From: an uncultured Colwellia sp.
GTDB taxonomy: Bacteria; Pseudomonadota; Gammaproteobacteria; Enterobacterales; Alteromonadaceae
Reading direction: 5' to 3'
DNA: 40,660 nucleotides
Assembly (NCBI GenBank): GCA_913061365.1
Contig: CAJXUT010000003.1
Span: 1-40,660 of the forward strand
Shown here in pieces: positions 26,653-35,576 of the stretch. Within the stretch, counting starts at the first letter, position 1. The number at the start of each line of letters is the position of its first letter. Under the pieces are notes generated by a model. The model did no database searches, was not told where the DNA came from, and was given only the letters and a program-made list of their open reading frames with translations. Made by a program: the position numbers and the translations under genes.

Positions 26653-27681
26653 ATGAACTTAAAAGACAAAAAAGTAATACTTCATGACATGAGCCTACGT
26701 GATGGTATGCATGCAAAACGCCATCAAATATCTTTAGATCAAATGGTTGATGTTGCTACTGGTTTAGATGAGGCTGGTATGCCGTTAATTGAAGTGACAC
26801 ATGGCGATGGCCTTGGCGGTACTTCGGTGAACTATGGTTTTCCTGCGCATTCAGATGAAGAATATTTAACCGCTGTAATCCCTAAAATGAAAAAAGCGAA
26901 GGTGTCAGCGTTGTTATTACCTGGGATCGGTACAGTTGATCATTTACGCATGGCTAAAGATCTAGGTGTTAATACTATTCGAGTTGCAACACACTGCACT
27001 GAAGCGGATGTTTCTGAACAGCATATAGGCTTAGCCGCAAAATTAGGTATGGATACTGTTGGCTTTCTAATGATGGGGCATATGGCTAGCCCTGAAAAAA
27101 TTTTAGAACAAGCTAGGTTGATGGAGTCGTACGGTGCAAACTGTATTTATTGTACTGACTCTGCTGGTTATATGTTGCCTGATGAAATTACTACTAAATT
27201 CCAATTATTGCGTGCAGAATTAAACTCTAATACAGAACTTGGTTTTCATGGTCACCACAATATGGGGATGGCTATCGCTAATTCATTAGCGGCAATTGAT
27301 GCGGGTGCTGTACGTATTGATGGCTCAGTTGCCGGTTTAGGTGCAGGTGCGGGCAATACTCCTCTTGAAGTACTCGTTGCTGTACTTGATCGTATGAGCG
27401 CAAACCACGGCATAGATCTCTATAAAATTATGGATGTTGCTGAGGATTTAGTTGTGCCAATGATGGATCAACCTATCAGAGTCGATCGCGATGCTTTAAC
27501 GTTAGGCTATGCAGGAGTCTACAGCTCATTTTTATTGTTTGCTCAACGTGCTGAAAGCAAATACGGCATCATGGCTCGAGATTTACTAGTTGAATTAGGA
27601 CGCCGCGGTACGGTTGGCGGACAAGAAGATATGATTGAAGATCTTGCATTAACTATGGCAAAAGAAAAGGGGTTAATTTAA
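26653..27681 (+). CDS. dmpG: 4-hydroxy-2-oxovalerate aldolase
   Basis: A 342-residue class II pyruvate-specific aldolase of the HMG-CoA lyase-like TIM-barrel family. It splits 4-hydroxy-2-oxovalerate into pyruvate and acetaldehyde. The opening motif [15 protein letters not shown] contains R16, D17 and H20, while the C-terminal-strand HGHHNMG (around residue 200) provides the metal-binding histidines. The C-terminal helical region (~265-342) is the dimerisation part that contacts DmpF. Its stop codon overlaps the ATG of the next gene by one base (TAATG). Confidence 0.96.
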   Translation: MNLKDKKVILHDMSLRDGMHAKRHQISLDQMVDVATGLDEAGMPLIEVTHGDGLGGTSVNYGFPAHSDEEYLTAVIPKMKKAKVSALLLPGIGTVDHLRMAKDLGVNTIRVATHCTEADVSEQHIGLAAKLGMDTVGFLMMGHMASPEKILEQARLMESYGANCIYCTDSAGYMLPDEITTKFQLLRAELNSNTELGFHGHHNMGMAIANSLAAIDAGAVRIDGSVAGLGAGAGNTPLEVLVAVLDRMSANHGIDLYKIMDVAEDLVVPMMDQPIRVDRDALTLGYAGVYSSFLLFAQRAESKYGIMARDLLVELGRRGTVGGQEDMIEDLALTMAKEKGLI

Positions 27682-28472
27682 TGGGCAGTTTAAGCAAACA
27701 GCAAGTTGAAGAAATTGCACAGCACTTAGAAAATGCTGAATTACAAGCTCAAAGTGTCGCTAGGATCACTGATGATTACCCTAACATGACGTGTGACGAT
27801 GCTTATGATATCCAATGGGAAATTAGACGCCTTAAATCTTCTCGTGGAACGAAAATTGTTGGCATGAAGATGGGATTAACTTCTAGAGCTGAAATTGCAG
27901 AAATGGGGCTTGAAAAACCTTGTTATGGTTTTTTAGCTGATTATGCTGCAATACCTGATGGTGGTGACATTAAGCATGATGAACTGATCCACCCTAAGGT
28001 AGAAGCGGAGTTAGCTTTTGTTACTAAAGTGCCGCTCAAAGGTCCTGGAATCAATATTGGAGATGTATTACGAGCAACCGATTTTGTGATGCCAGCGGTT
28101 GAAGTGATTGACTCACGATACAGAGACTTTTCATTCGATGTTAACAGCGTTATTGCTGATAATGCGTCATCAAGCCGTTTTGTTGCCGGTGGTGCTATGG
28201 CTAAAGCTGAAGATCTAGATTTGAAAAATTTAGGTGTTGTGCTGGAAGTCAATGGTAACGTCGTGCAGATAGGCGCTGGTGCAGAAGTGTTAGGCCATCC
28301 GGCTTCATCTATTGCTTCGTTGGCGAACCAGCTTGCTGAGCGTGGAGAAGAGATTCCTGCAGGAACGTTTATAATGGTGGGTGCCATTACTACGGCAGTT
28401 TCTGTGAAAAAAGGTGATCACTTTAATGTGCGTTATCAAGGATTAGGCTCTGTGTCAGGGCGCTTTGTTTAA
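27681..28472 (+). CDS. dmpH: 2-oxo-3-hexenedioate (4-oxalocrotonate) decarboxylase
   Basis: A 263-residue homologue of XylI/DmpH, related to the hydratase above. Blocks are VGMKMGLTSRAEIAEMGLEKPCYGFL (~61-86), the metal site HPKVEAELAFV (~103-113) and AVEVIDSRYRDF (~137-148). It would decarboxylate 2-oxo-3-hexenedioate to 2-hydroxypenta-2,4-dienoate for the hydratase. In known pathways this step follows hydroxymuconic semialdehyde dehydrogenase (DmpC) and tautomerase (DmpI); neither gene is in the window. It may therefore be inherited with the operon block, use a carboxylated intermediate, or depend on enzymes elsewhere. It is the last gene of the operon. Confidence 0.9.
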   Translation: MGSLSKQQVEEIAQHLENAELQAQSVARITDDYPNMTCDDAYDIQWEIRRLKSSRGTKIVGMKMGLTSRAEIAEMGLEKPCYGFLADYAAIPDGGDIKHDELIHPKVEAELAFVTKVPLKGPGINIGDVLRATDFVMPAVEVIDSRYRDFSFDVNSVIADNASSSRFVAGGAMAKAEDLDLKNLGVVLEVNGNVVQIGAGAEVLGHPASSIASLANQLAERGEEIPAGTFIMVGAITTAVSVKKGDHFNVRYQGLGSVSGRFV

Positions 28473-28530
28473 CGTCATATAATGACATTACCTGATGCTG
28501 ATTGTGAGTCTCCTTGACTTACATCAGTCC

Positions 28531-28574
28531 AGTTATAGAGCCCTCGGTCGTTTATGACCGAGGGCTCTATAACT
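28531..28574. repeat. Perfect 19-bp inverted repeat hairpin
   Basis: Left arm 28531-28549 and right arm 28556-28574 are perfect complements (19 of 19), with a 6-base loop GTTTAT. The arms contain GAGCCCTCGGTC, strikingly GC-rich for this AT-rich contig. No T tract follows on either strand, so it is not a classical terminator. It may be a bidirectional transcript-end hairpin or a repeated extragenic palindrome. Confidence 0.75.
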
Positions 28575-28686
28575 AACAAAACTGTCCTTACTAAGTACGT
28601 TAATACTGATTGTTAACTTTTTAGAAATATCGATGTTTTTCCTTAAGTGTCATACTTCACAAGGTAAATTTATAAGGTCTAATTTC

Positions 28687-28938
28687 ATGTCACGAGAAAA
28701 TATATTGCTTACCAAGCAAAATGATTTATGGTTACTAAATCAAGTTAAATCTCTTGGTGATTACGCCAACAAAAGTGAACTCGTTAATGAGTTAATACGA
28801 CAAGCGAGAAGGGCTGAAATAACAACCGAAAAACTAGCAACAAAAGGGTTATGTGACTGTGGCGAGCAGTCAGTTCAAGATATGCTTGATGAGCTTAAGT
28901 TATTATTATCAGACATTAATACGTTCCAAGTTAACTGA
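28687..28938 (+). CDS. Orphan ribbon-helix-helix protein (ParD/CopG-like)
   Basis: An 83-residue protein starting MSRENILLTKQNDLWLLNQV. The ATG at 28687 follows AAGGT at 8 bases; an in-frame ATG at 28633 would add 18 unlikely residues. The N-terminal 45 residues look like a ribbon-helix-helix DNA-binding unit of the ParD antitoxin type: a beta strand, then an acidic/hydrophobic helix, YANKSELVNELIRQARRAE. The C-terminal half is acidic (QDMLDELKLLLSDIN). It has two nearby cysteines, C52 and C54 (CDCGE). No ParE/RelE toxin lies on either side; the downstream neighbour is a convergent nuclease. It could be a solitary antitoxin or a small transcription factor. Confidence 0.65.
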   Translation: MSRENILLTKQNDLWLLNQVKSLGDYANKSELVNELIRQARRAEITTEKLATKGLCDCGEQSVQDMLDELKLLLSDINTFQVN

Positions 28939-28997
28939 AAAACTCTGATTTATACTATGTGAAACTTATAAAGTAATACTATTTAATATATCTGCAA

Positions 28998-29723
28998 TTA
29001 CCACATAGCATTAACTTTATGCTTTTCACTTTCAATTTCAGAGCCTACCAATCGTTCCCAAAGTAAAATACCAGCCTTTTTCTCTATAAGGGTGGTTTTG
29101 ACTTGAAAGTTTTTAATTGAAGAGTCTGTAGCTTCATTAGGGAAAATAAATGACCACATTTTTAATCTGCCTGTTGATGTTTCAGCTAATATAGATTTGA
29201 AATATTCGTGGGGTACTGGGAGTGTTACATTATTACTATCATTCGCGCCTATGGTTGATACTGGCTGATCAAAGTTAAAGATAGGCCCACTTATGACGTA
29301 GGTTTCTAACACATTATCTTGGGAATCAAGTCTTCTAACTTCACTTTCAAGAGTTTTCCATATACCACGATTAAATTGAGGCTTTTGTGGAGACATATTT
29401 GATAATAAAAATGTTTCACTATTTTGAATTTTAGTGTCGCGTAAATCAGCGCTGGCAACTAAATGGCCTCTGTCATGACCTGATCCTCGGTAATCTTGTT
29501 TATCAGCTCTAAATAACTGAGGGATACGATAATCAGACCGAAAATTATCCATTCGCTCTACAGTAGTTATATCCTCTTTATTAGGATCAATTATTTCTAA
29601 TGCCCATTTGGCTTGTCTAAAATAATAGGAATAGCCAATAACATAATGTCGATTAAAAAGGATTTGATCTGCGGCAGGCATACCATAACGAGTTTCGCGT
29701 TTTAGGCTTGGTAAATCAATCAT
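28998..29723 (-). CDS. DNA/RNA non-specific endonuclease (NUC1/NucA type)
   Basis: A 241-residue beta-beta-alpha-metal nuclease. The catalytic motif DRGH is at 84-87 (GHDRGHLVAS), with general base H87, and the magnesium ligand N118 is in NMSPQ...FNRGIW. RYRIPQLF-like and VISGPIF segments complete the family. No signal peptide is visible, which is unusual since many such nucleases are secreted. The protein may be cytosolic, exported by another route, or have a start further upstream that I cannot see. It is transcribed alone and convergent with the ribbon-helix-helix gene. Confidence 0.88.
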   Translation of the reverse strand: MIDLPSLKRETRYGMPAADQILFNRHYVIGYSYYFRQAKWALEIIDPNKEDITTVERMDNFRSDYRIPQLFRADKQDYRGSGHDRGHLVASADLRDTKIQNSETFLLSNMSPQKPQFNRGIWKTLESEVRRLDSQDNVLETYVISGPIFNFDQPVSTIGANDSNNVTLPVPHEYFKSILAETSTGRLKMWSFIFPNEATDSSIKNFQVKTTLIEKKAGILLWERLVGSEIESEKHKVNAMW

Positions 29724-29924
29724 TGTGAGTGTCTCTTGAGTTATAAAAGTCTTAATATGACTTAATTAACAAACGATATATTATTTACTTTACTTATTAT
29801 TTTAGCTCATTACTAGGTGTTATTTTGTTCATTTTAAAAGCAGTAAAACTACAATTGTTTTTTATTTTACCTATTCGTAAAAAAGAATAATACTTTGTTA
29901 CATAACACCTTTGTTGTTGGTAAA

Positions 29925-30461
29925 TTATTTAAGTCCTTCAATGATATAGTCACCGTCGAAAACAAGTTGAACTTGGATGTCGCTATCTGAATTGTTTTTC
30001 CAATACCAACCATGAGAGCCTTCGAAAGGCGCTGTAAAACTTCCTTTCATTTGATTAGCTGTTGCAATAGCATAAGATTCAAAATAACCCGTAGTATCTC
30101 CTTTAGGTTCGCCATGTAAATCGACATAAAGCTTTCCTGTGCTAGTTATCCATTCATAATTGGTTTTACTGTACTTTTTCATTACTAACTTGTATTCAAT
30201 ACCTCTACCAGCAGGCACGGTAATAAAAACTGACTCTTGTTTTGAATGTAGTGATTGCTCAGCTGCTGTTGGTGCTGTGGTTTTAGCATCGCTATTAAAA
30301 ACAGTTAAGCCGAGGGATTTTCCAACGCCTGTTGGGTCTATATTATATTCAGCCGGCAAAATAAATAGCACTAAAGAAATTGTGGCAATGACTAAAGATA
30401 TTATTGTTCCTTTGATTAAAGAACGGCTTTTTTGATTTGATTCCATTGATATATTTCTCAT
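29925..30461 (-). CDS. Membrane-anchored periplasmic protein of the metal-efflux operon
   Basis: A 178-residue protein with one N-terminal transmembrane helix (about residues 18-36, IISLVIATISLVLFILPA) and a periplasmic beta-rich domain containing WITSTGKLYVDLHGEP and FTAPFEGSHGWYWKN. It matches proteins generally annotated as transmembrane anchor, found beside HupE and CzcA. The function is unknown. It begins 5 bases after the HupE stop and is the last gene of the operon. The first ATG has no clear ribosome-binding site, so translation may be coupled; the ATG five codons later is an alternative. Confidence 0.75.
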   Translation of the reverse strand: MRNISMESNQKSRSLIKGTIISLVIATISLVLFILPAEYNIDPTGVGKSLGLTVFNSDAKTTAPTAAEQSLHSKQESVFITVPAGRGIEYKLVMKKYSKTNYEWITSTGKLYVDLHGEPKGDTTGYFESYAIATANQMKGSFTAPFEGSHGWYWKNNSDSDIQVQLVFDGDYIIEGLK

Positions 30462-30466
30462 TGTAA

Positions 30467-31165
30467 TTAGTTAACGAAGTATCCAGTTAATTGCATGCCT
30501 ATTAGCATAAATCCTGCACTCATTAATGCAGTATTTGTTGTCTGTGCAAATCGGTCAAAGCTTGCAAATTTACGCCAAAAATTGATTGCGAGTAAAATGA
30601 ACATCAACGCAAGTAATTGTCCCAATTCTACACCAAAATTAAATGATAATAGGTTTGTCATTAATCCTTCAGATGGAAGCTCAAACTCTTGTATTTTAGT
30701 TGCTAAACCGAAGCCGTGAAACAAACCAAAAATTAATACGGCTATTTTAGGATTTGGTTGATGGCCTAAAAAGTGTTTGAAACCGCCTAAATTATCAAAG
30801 CCTTTATACACAACAGATAAGCCTATAATTGCATCGATTAAGTAGGCATTAACTTGAATATTCGCCAATACACCCGTCATTAACGTCAAGCTGTGCCCTA
30901 AAGTGAACATACTCACATACAACAGAACATCTTTACTACGATGTAAAAAGAATAAAACACCTACTAAAAAGAGCAAATGATCATAACCAGTCAGCATATG
31001 TTTAGCGCCGATGTACATAAATGGAATAATTTGCACACCGGTATTGTTTTCTAAAAAGCTTCGCGTACTGTCATCAACTCCGTGGGCAAAGGATTCAACC
31101 GAAACTATTGCCAACAATAATAAGATAGCGTGCAGTAAATACGCTAGCGTAGATCTACTTAACAT
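30467..31165 (-). CDS. HupE/UreJ family membrane protein
   Basis: A 232-residue protein with a signal-peptide-like first helix ending SFAHG and about six more membrane helices. The family motif G-x2-H-x3-GYDHLLFLVGVLFF (residues ~53-75) carries histidines and an aspartate suited to binding a transition metal, with further conserved segments GHSLTL and FGLFHGFGLA. HupE/UreJ proteins are linked to nickel/cobalt transport. In a Czc operon it probably handles the same metal. The ATG shares one base with the czcA stop (TAATG), a sign of translational coupling. Confidence 0.87.
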   Translation of the reverse strand: MLSRSTLAYLLHAILLLLAIVSVESFAHGVDDSTRSFLENNTGVQIIPFMYIGAKHMLTGYDHLLFLVGVLFFLHRSKDVLLYVSMFTLGHSLTLMTGVLANIQVNAYLIDAIIGLSVVYKGFDNLGGFKHFLGHQPNPKIAVLIFGLFHGFGLATKIQEFELPSEGLMTNLLSFNFGVELGQLLALMFILLAINFWRKFASFDRFAQTTNTALMSAGFMLIGMQLTGYFVN

Positions 31166-34100
31166 TAAATTTTTCCCCTTTCTTCAATCAGCAGATTCGA
31201 TAAGTTACTATCTTGCTGAACACTTCTTGAATGTAATATACGATATAAAGCAGGCAGCACAAATAACGTTAATATCGTTGATGAAATAACACCGCCAATA
31301 ACAACACTAGCAAGCGGCCTTTGAACTTCTGAGCCAATCCCTGTATTGAGTGCCATTGGAATAAAACCAAGCGAAGCTACTAACGCAGTTGTTATTACTG
31401 GGCGCAAGCGCGTTAATGCTCCTTTGATTATCGCTTCTTCTAAACCTAGCTTTTCTTTTCGCAACTCTCTAATGAAAGAAACCATTACTAAGCCATTTAA
31501 AATGGCAATACCCGATAATGCGATAAAACCTACCGCTGCCGATATTGAAAAAGGAATGTCCCTGATTATCAGCGCAAATATACCGCCAGTTAATGCTAAT
31601 GGTACACCGGTAAAAATAATCATTGAATCTTTAAAAGAGCCAAGAGCCAGTAGCAATAAACCAATAATTAATACTAATGTGACCGGTACAACAATACTTA
31701 AGCGTTTGGCTGCTGATTGTAGTTTTTGGTAGGTACCGCCATATTCCACCCAATAAGCTGATGGCATATCAACATTAGCCTCAATGGCTTTTTTGATATC
31801 ACCAACAAAACTGCCTAAATCACGACCTCGTACGTTCGCAGTAACCACCACTCTTCGTTTGCCATTTTCACGATTAACTTGGTTTGCACCATTTACCATT
31901 TCGATTGTGGCAAGTTCTTGTAATGGAACATAACCGCCTTTGGGTAGCGTAATAGGTAATTGATTATAGTCATCAGCGTTATTGCGTTTAATTTCAGGTA
32001 ACCGAACAACAATGTCGAAGCGTTTGTCGCCTTGATAAAACTTGCCTACCGACTCACCGCCAATAGCAACCGCAATTTGACGCTGAAAATCAGCTTTAGT
32101 AATAGCATACAAAGCTAATTTTTCATCATTAGGCACAACGGTTAGAATCGGTAAACCTTTAATCTGCTCAACCTGAATATCACGAATTCCCTCAACGTTT
32201 TTAATAGCCGATTCAATTTTTTCACCAACAGCTGCAAGCGTTTCAAAATCATCACCAAAAACTTTTATCGCTAGTTCAGAGCGTACACCAGCCAGTAACT
32301 CATTAAATCGCATTTGAATTGGTTGTAAAAACTCATATCGGTTTCCAGGAATAGGCTTTACTACCGCTTCAAGTTCACTAACCAGTTGCTCTTTAGTTTT
32401 GTTGGGATTTGGCCACTCGCTACGTGGTTTCAGCATAATAAAGTTATCGGCAACACTTGGCGGCATAGGATCTGTAGCGACATCAGGCGTACCAATTTTG
32501 GTAAAAACTAACGCTACCTCTGGCATTTCTTTGATTTTTGCTTCTAGAATTTTTTGCATTTCTACCGATTGGGAAAGTGAGGTGCCTGGTATTCTCAATG
32601 CGTGCATGGCAATGTCACCTTCATCTAAATTAGGTATAAATTCGCTACCTAATTTACTTCCCATCACGCCCGCTAGCACCACTAATGAAAATGCAGAAAC
32701 AACCACTAACCAGCGTGCTTTTAATACAAAAGACAGTACAGGCTTATAAACTGATTGAGCAGATTTTATAATAATATTATCTTTTTCTACTATCGGCCCT
32801 TTAAACATTAATGCAATAGCTGCAGGTACAAAGGTAATTGATAACAACATTGAACTCACTAAGGCGATAACCACTGTAATAGCCATAGGATGAAACATTT
32901 TTCCTTCAACGCCTGATAAGGAAAATATAGGTAAATACACCACAGTAATAATAAACACACCAAATAGTGCAGGGCGGATGACTTCGCGTGTTGCATCAAA
33001 AACTAATGCTAATCTTTCTTTTACTGGTAGTACTTTGCCATTGGAAGCGTGACTCAATCTACGCATGCAATTTTCCACAATGATGATTGCACCATCAACA
33101 AGCAAGCCAAAATCAAGCGCACCCAAACTCATTAAATTAGCACTGGTTTTTGTTTGCACCATACCCGTTACTGTCATTAACATTGCAAAGGGTACAACGG
33201 CAGCTGTAAGTAGCGCAGCTCTAAAGTTACCTAAGAGTAAAAATAAAATGACGATGACTAAAATAGCACCTTCAATAAGATTCATTTCAACAGTATTTAG
33301 GGTTTTATTCACCAATTTAGTACGATCATAAACTGCATTGGCAACAATACCTGGTGGTAAACTGTCATTAATTTCCACCAGTTTTTCACCCACAGCTTTA
33401 GCGACTCGTTGGCTGTTTTCACCAATCAACATAAAAACAGTACTGAGAACGATTTCATGACCATCTTGCGTTGCCGCACCAGTACGTAGTTCTTTGCCTT
33501 CTTTGACTTCTGCAACATCTTTTATTTTTAAGAATTGACCTGTGCGTGTTGCGATAGGAATATTCCCCAAGCTTTCAATATCTTGCACTTGTCCGGGAAT
33601 ACGTACTAACCACTGAGCACCATTTTTTTCAATAAAACCTGCACCTCGATTTTGGTTATGTGTGCCAATCGCGGTAATAACATCTTGTTGATTTAACCCA
33701 TGGGCTAATAACTTTTGCGGGTTGATTGCTATTAATATTTCTCTTTTGTAGCCTCCGATAGGATTAACTTCAACTACGCCATCAACTTGAATCATTTGCG
33801 GTCTAATAACCCAATCGTGAATGGTTCTTAAATCAGTTGCCGTTACGTCACTGCCATCATCATTTTTCGCTCCCGGTTCAGCATCAACAGTGAACATGAA
33901 TATTTCACCTAAGCCGGTTGCAATAGGCCCAAGCACAGGTGATAAACCTCGCGGTAATTCAGATTTAGCAGAATTTAATTTTTCACCAATTAACTGCCTA
34001 GCAAAATAAATATCGGTTTCATCGGTAAAAATTGCTACCACTTGTGATAAACCATATCGAGAGACAGAACGTGTGCTAACTAAGCCAGGGACACCTGCTA

Positions 34101-34317
34101 GTGCGGTTTCTAGTGGATAAGTGACTCTTTGTTCAACTTCTAACGGTGTATAACCCGCCGCTTCGGTATTTATAATCACTTGAACATTAGTAATATCAGG
34201 TACCGCATCGATGGGCAACTTAGTAAAGTTCCACAAACCAATCGTGGCAATTGCCAAAACAAAAACCAGTATTAGCTTACTGCGCTCAATAGAAAACTTT
34301 AAAATAGATTCCAACAT
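31165..34317 (-). CDS. czcA: Heavy-metal RND efflux pump, CzcA type
   Basis: A 1050-residue inner-membrane pump component of a tripartite cation exporter (Zn/Co/Cd or Ni class). The proton-relay motif DFGLLVDGAIIIVEN places D402, D408 and E415 at the positions numbered identically in Cupriavidus CzcA. The porter-domain segment FIPNLDEGDIAMHALRIPGTSL has the CzcA-like ALRIPGTSL rather than the CusA version, which argues against copper/silver. Twelve membrane helices occur in the usual 1+5 and 1+5 arrangement around two large periplasmic loops. It is preceded by czcB (9-base gap) and czcC, all on the - strand. Confidence 0.95.
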   Translation of the reverse strand: MLESILKFSIERSKLILVFVLAIATIGLWNFTKLPIDAVPDITNVQVIINTEAAGYTPLEVEQRVTYPLETALAGVPGLVSTRSVSRYGLSQVVAIFTDETDIYFARQLIGEKLNSAKSELPRGLSPVLGPIATGLGEIFMFTVDAEPGAKNDDGSDVTATDLRTIHDWVIRPQMIQVDGVVEVNPIGGYKREILIAINPQKLLAHGLNQQDVITAIGTHNQNRGAGFIEKNGAQWLVRIPGQVQDIESLGNIPIATRTGQFLKIKDVAEVKEGKELRTGAATQDGHEIVLSTVFMLIGENSQRVAKAVGEKLVEINDSLPPGIVANAVYDRTKLVNKTLNTVEMNLIEGAILVIVILFLLLGNFRAALLTAAVVPFAMLMTVTGMVQTKTSANLMSLGALDFGLLVDGAIIIVENCMRRLSHASNGKVLPVKERLALVFDATREVIRPALFGVFIITVVYLPIFSLSGVEGKMFHPMAITVVIALVSSMLLSITFVPAAIALMFKGPIVEKDNIIIKSAQSVYKPVLSFVLKARWLVVVSAFSLVVLAGVMGSKLGSEFIPNLDEGDIAMHALRIPGTSLSQSVEMQKILEAKIKEMPEVALVFTKIGTPDVATDPMPPSVADNFIMLKPRSEWPNPNKTKEQLVSELEAVVKPIPGNRYEFLQPIQMRFNELLAGVRSELAIKVFGDDFETLAAVGEKIESAIKNVEGIRDIQVEQIKGLPILTVVPNDEKLALYAITKADFQRQIAVAIGGESVGKFYQGDKRFDIVVRLPEIKRNNADDYNQLPITLPKGGYVPLQELATIEMVNGANQVNRENGKRRVVVTANVRGRDLGSFVGDIKKAIEANVDMPSAYWVEYGGTYQKLQSAAKRLSIVVPVTLVLIIGLLLLALGSFKDSMIIFTGVPLALTGGIFALIIRDIPFSISAAVGFIALSGIAILNGLVMVSFIRELRKEKLGLEEAIIKGALTRLRPVITTALVASLGFIPMALNTGIGSEVQRPLASVVIGGVISSTILTLFVLPALYRILHSRSVQQDSNLSNLLIEERGKI

Positions 34318-34326
34318 AAAATTTCC

Positions 34327-35565
34327 TTAATGATCGTGAGCTGCAGCAGATTTATCAATATCGGCTTTAATAATGTAACTATTTTTCACCACATATTCCG
34401 TTCCCGCAGAAATTCCTCCTAACACTTCAACCCAAGCTCCAGCTTTTCTACCCAACTCCAACATTCTTACTTCGTATTGTTCATCAACTTTAGCGTAAAC
34501 AACGGTAAAATCGCGGAAAGATTGCAAGCCATCAGCCTTGACCGCTAAAGGAACTTCATACTTACCAACTAAAATTTCTGCAGAGATTAACTGACCAACA
34601 TTGAATAACCTTTTAGTATTATCTATTTTCGCTCGATAGACTTTTGCCTGTTCAGTATTTACATCAAATAATGTATCAAACAAGGTTGTAGTAATGACTT
34701 TTTCACTTGCTGGAATAGTAATATTAACCAAGGCTCCTAATTTTACTTTATCTTGATCCATAGGGAATACTGCTAACTCAGCGGTAAGCGTACTGGTATC
34801 TGATATCGTTAACAGTTGCCTATTATTGGTTTGCTCACCTGCACCAGCATTTTGTGTGGTCACCATGCCGCTAATGGGTGCGTACACAGGGTATGCTTGT
34901 AGACTTTCGTTGCTCTCTACTGTCATTACAAGTTGCCCTTTCTTTACTTTCTGACCAAGCACGGCATGAAGCTCTTTTATTTCGCCAGGAAACCTAGCGC
35001 TGATATGTCTAAAGGCATTCGGCGCTAATTTTAATTTTCCATAAACTTTTAACGTTTCATTAAAAGTGCGACTGCTAACGGCTTCAGTTTTGATTAACAT
35101 TGCCTCAGCAATACTGTCACTAATTGTCGTTCGTCCTTCAAAATTATCGTATGACCATTGATGTGTTTCACCCGCATATTTTGCTGTAAGGGCTACTTGA
35201 AAAGAGTGCGGCTCATAAACTACCATGTCGCCACGTAAGTAATTATTTTCACTATAAAAATGAATATCATCGACAACACCGCCAAGACGAGTGAGCTTCA
35301 CGTTCACTTCAACGTCTTTAGCCGCTAATTTTTTCTGTCCTTTCGTTGCAAAAGCTCTAAACTCAGGTTCTACACCGTTTTCAAAAATAGCTAACTCAAT
35401 AGTAAAGTCACCGTCCTCAAGTAATCGTCCATTATTGGGACCTTTGTGTATTTCTTCTTCAACTGATTCTACTTTTGCTTGTGCACTCGCAAACGGGCTA
35501 TATGAGATGCTCGTTACAAATAACTGCCCAAAAATGATAGCAGTAATAAAAGATTTAAGTTTCAT
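34327..35565 (-). CDS. czcB: Periplasmic adaptor of the metal efflux pump, CzcB type
   Basis: A 412-residue membrane-fusion protein. The signal peptide is about residues 1-29 (MKLKSFITAIIFGQLFVTSISYSPFASAQA). An N-terminal domain with HKGPNNGRLLEDGDFTIELAIFE is typical of CzcB-like adaptors. The lipoyl/barrel-sandwich halves flank GQKVKKGQLVMTVES and YAPISGMVTTQNAGAGE, then the beta-barrel and membrane-proximal domains follow. The C-terminus ends AAAHDH, a potential metal ligand. It links CzcA to the outer-membrane channel. Confidence 0.93.
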   Translation of the reverse strand: MKLKSFITAIIFGQLFVTSISYSPFASAQAKVESVEEEIHKGPNNGRLLEDGDFTIELAIFENGVEPEFRAFATKGQKKLAAKDVEVNVKLTRLGGVVDDIHFYSENNYLRGDMVVYEPHSFQVALTAKYAGETHQWSYDNFEGRTTISDSIAEAMLIKTEAVSSRTFNETLKVYGKLKLAPNAFRHISARFPGEIKELHAVLGQKVKKGQLVMTVESNESLQAYPVYAPISGMVTTQNAGAGEQTNNRQLLTISDTSTLTAELAVFPMDQDKVKLGALVNITIPASEKVITTTLFDTLFDVNTEQAKVYRAKIDNTKRLFNVGQLISAEILVGKYEVPLAVKADGLQSFRDFTVVYAKVDEQYEVRMLELGRKAGAWVEVLGGISAGTEYVVKNSYIIKADIDKSAAAHDH

Positions 35566-35576
35566 GGTTTTCTCGC

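Noticed and set aside
27941-28387. 148-residue - strand frame opposite the decarboxylase
   Set aside because: Shadow of a clearly recognised gene; no ribosome-binding site and no family features.
28473-28530. Possible tautomerase (DmpI-type, ~60 residues) after the decarboxylase
   Set aside because: The only ATG frame there stops after 11 codons and has no N-terminal Pro-Ile motif.
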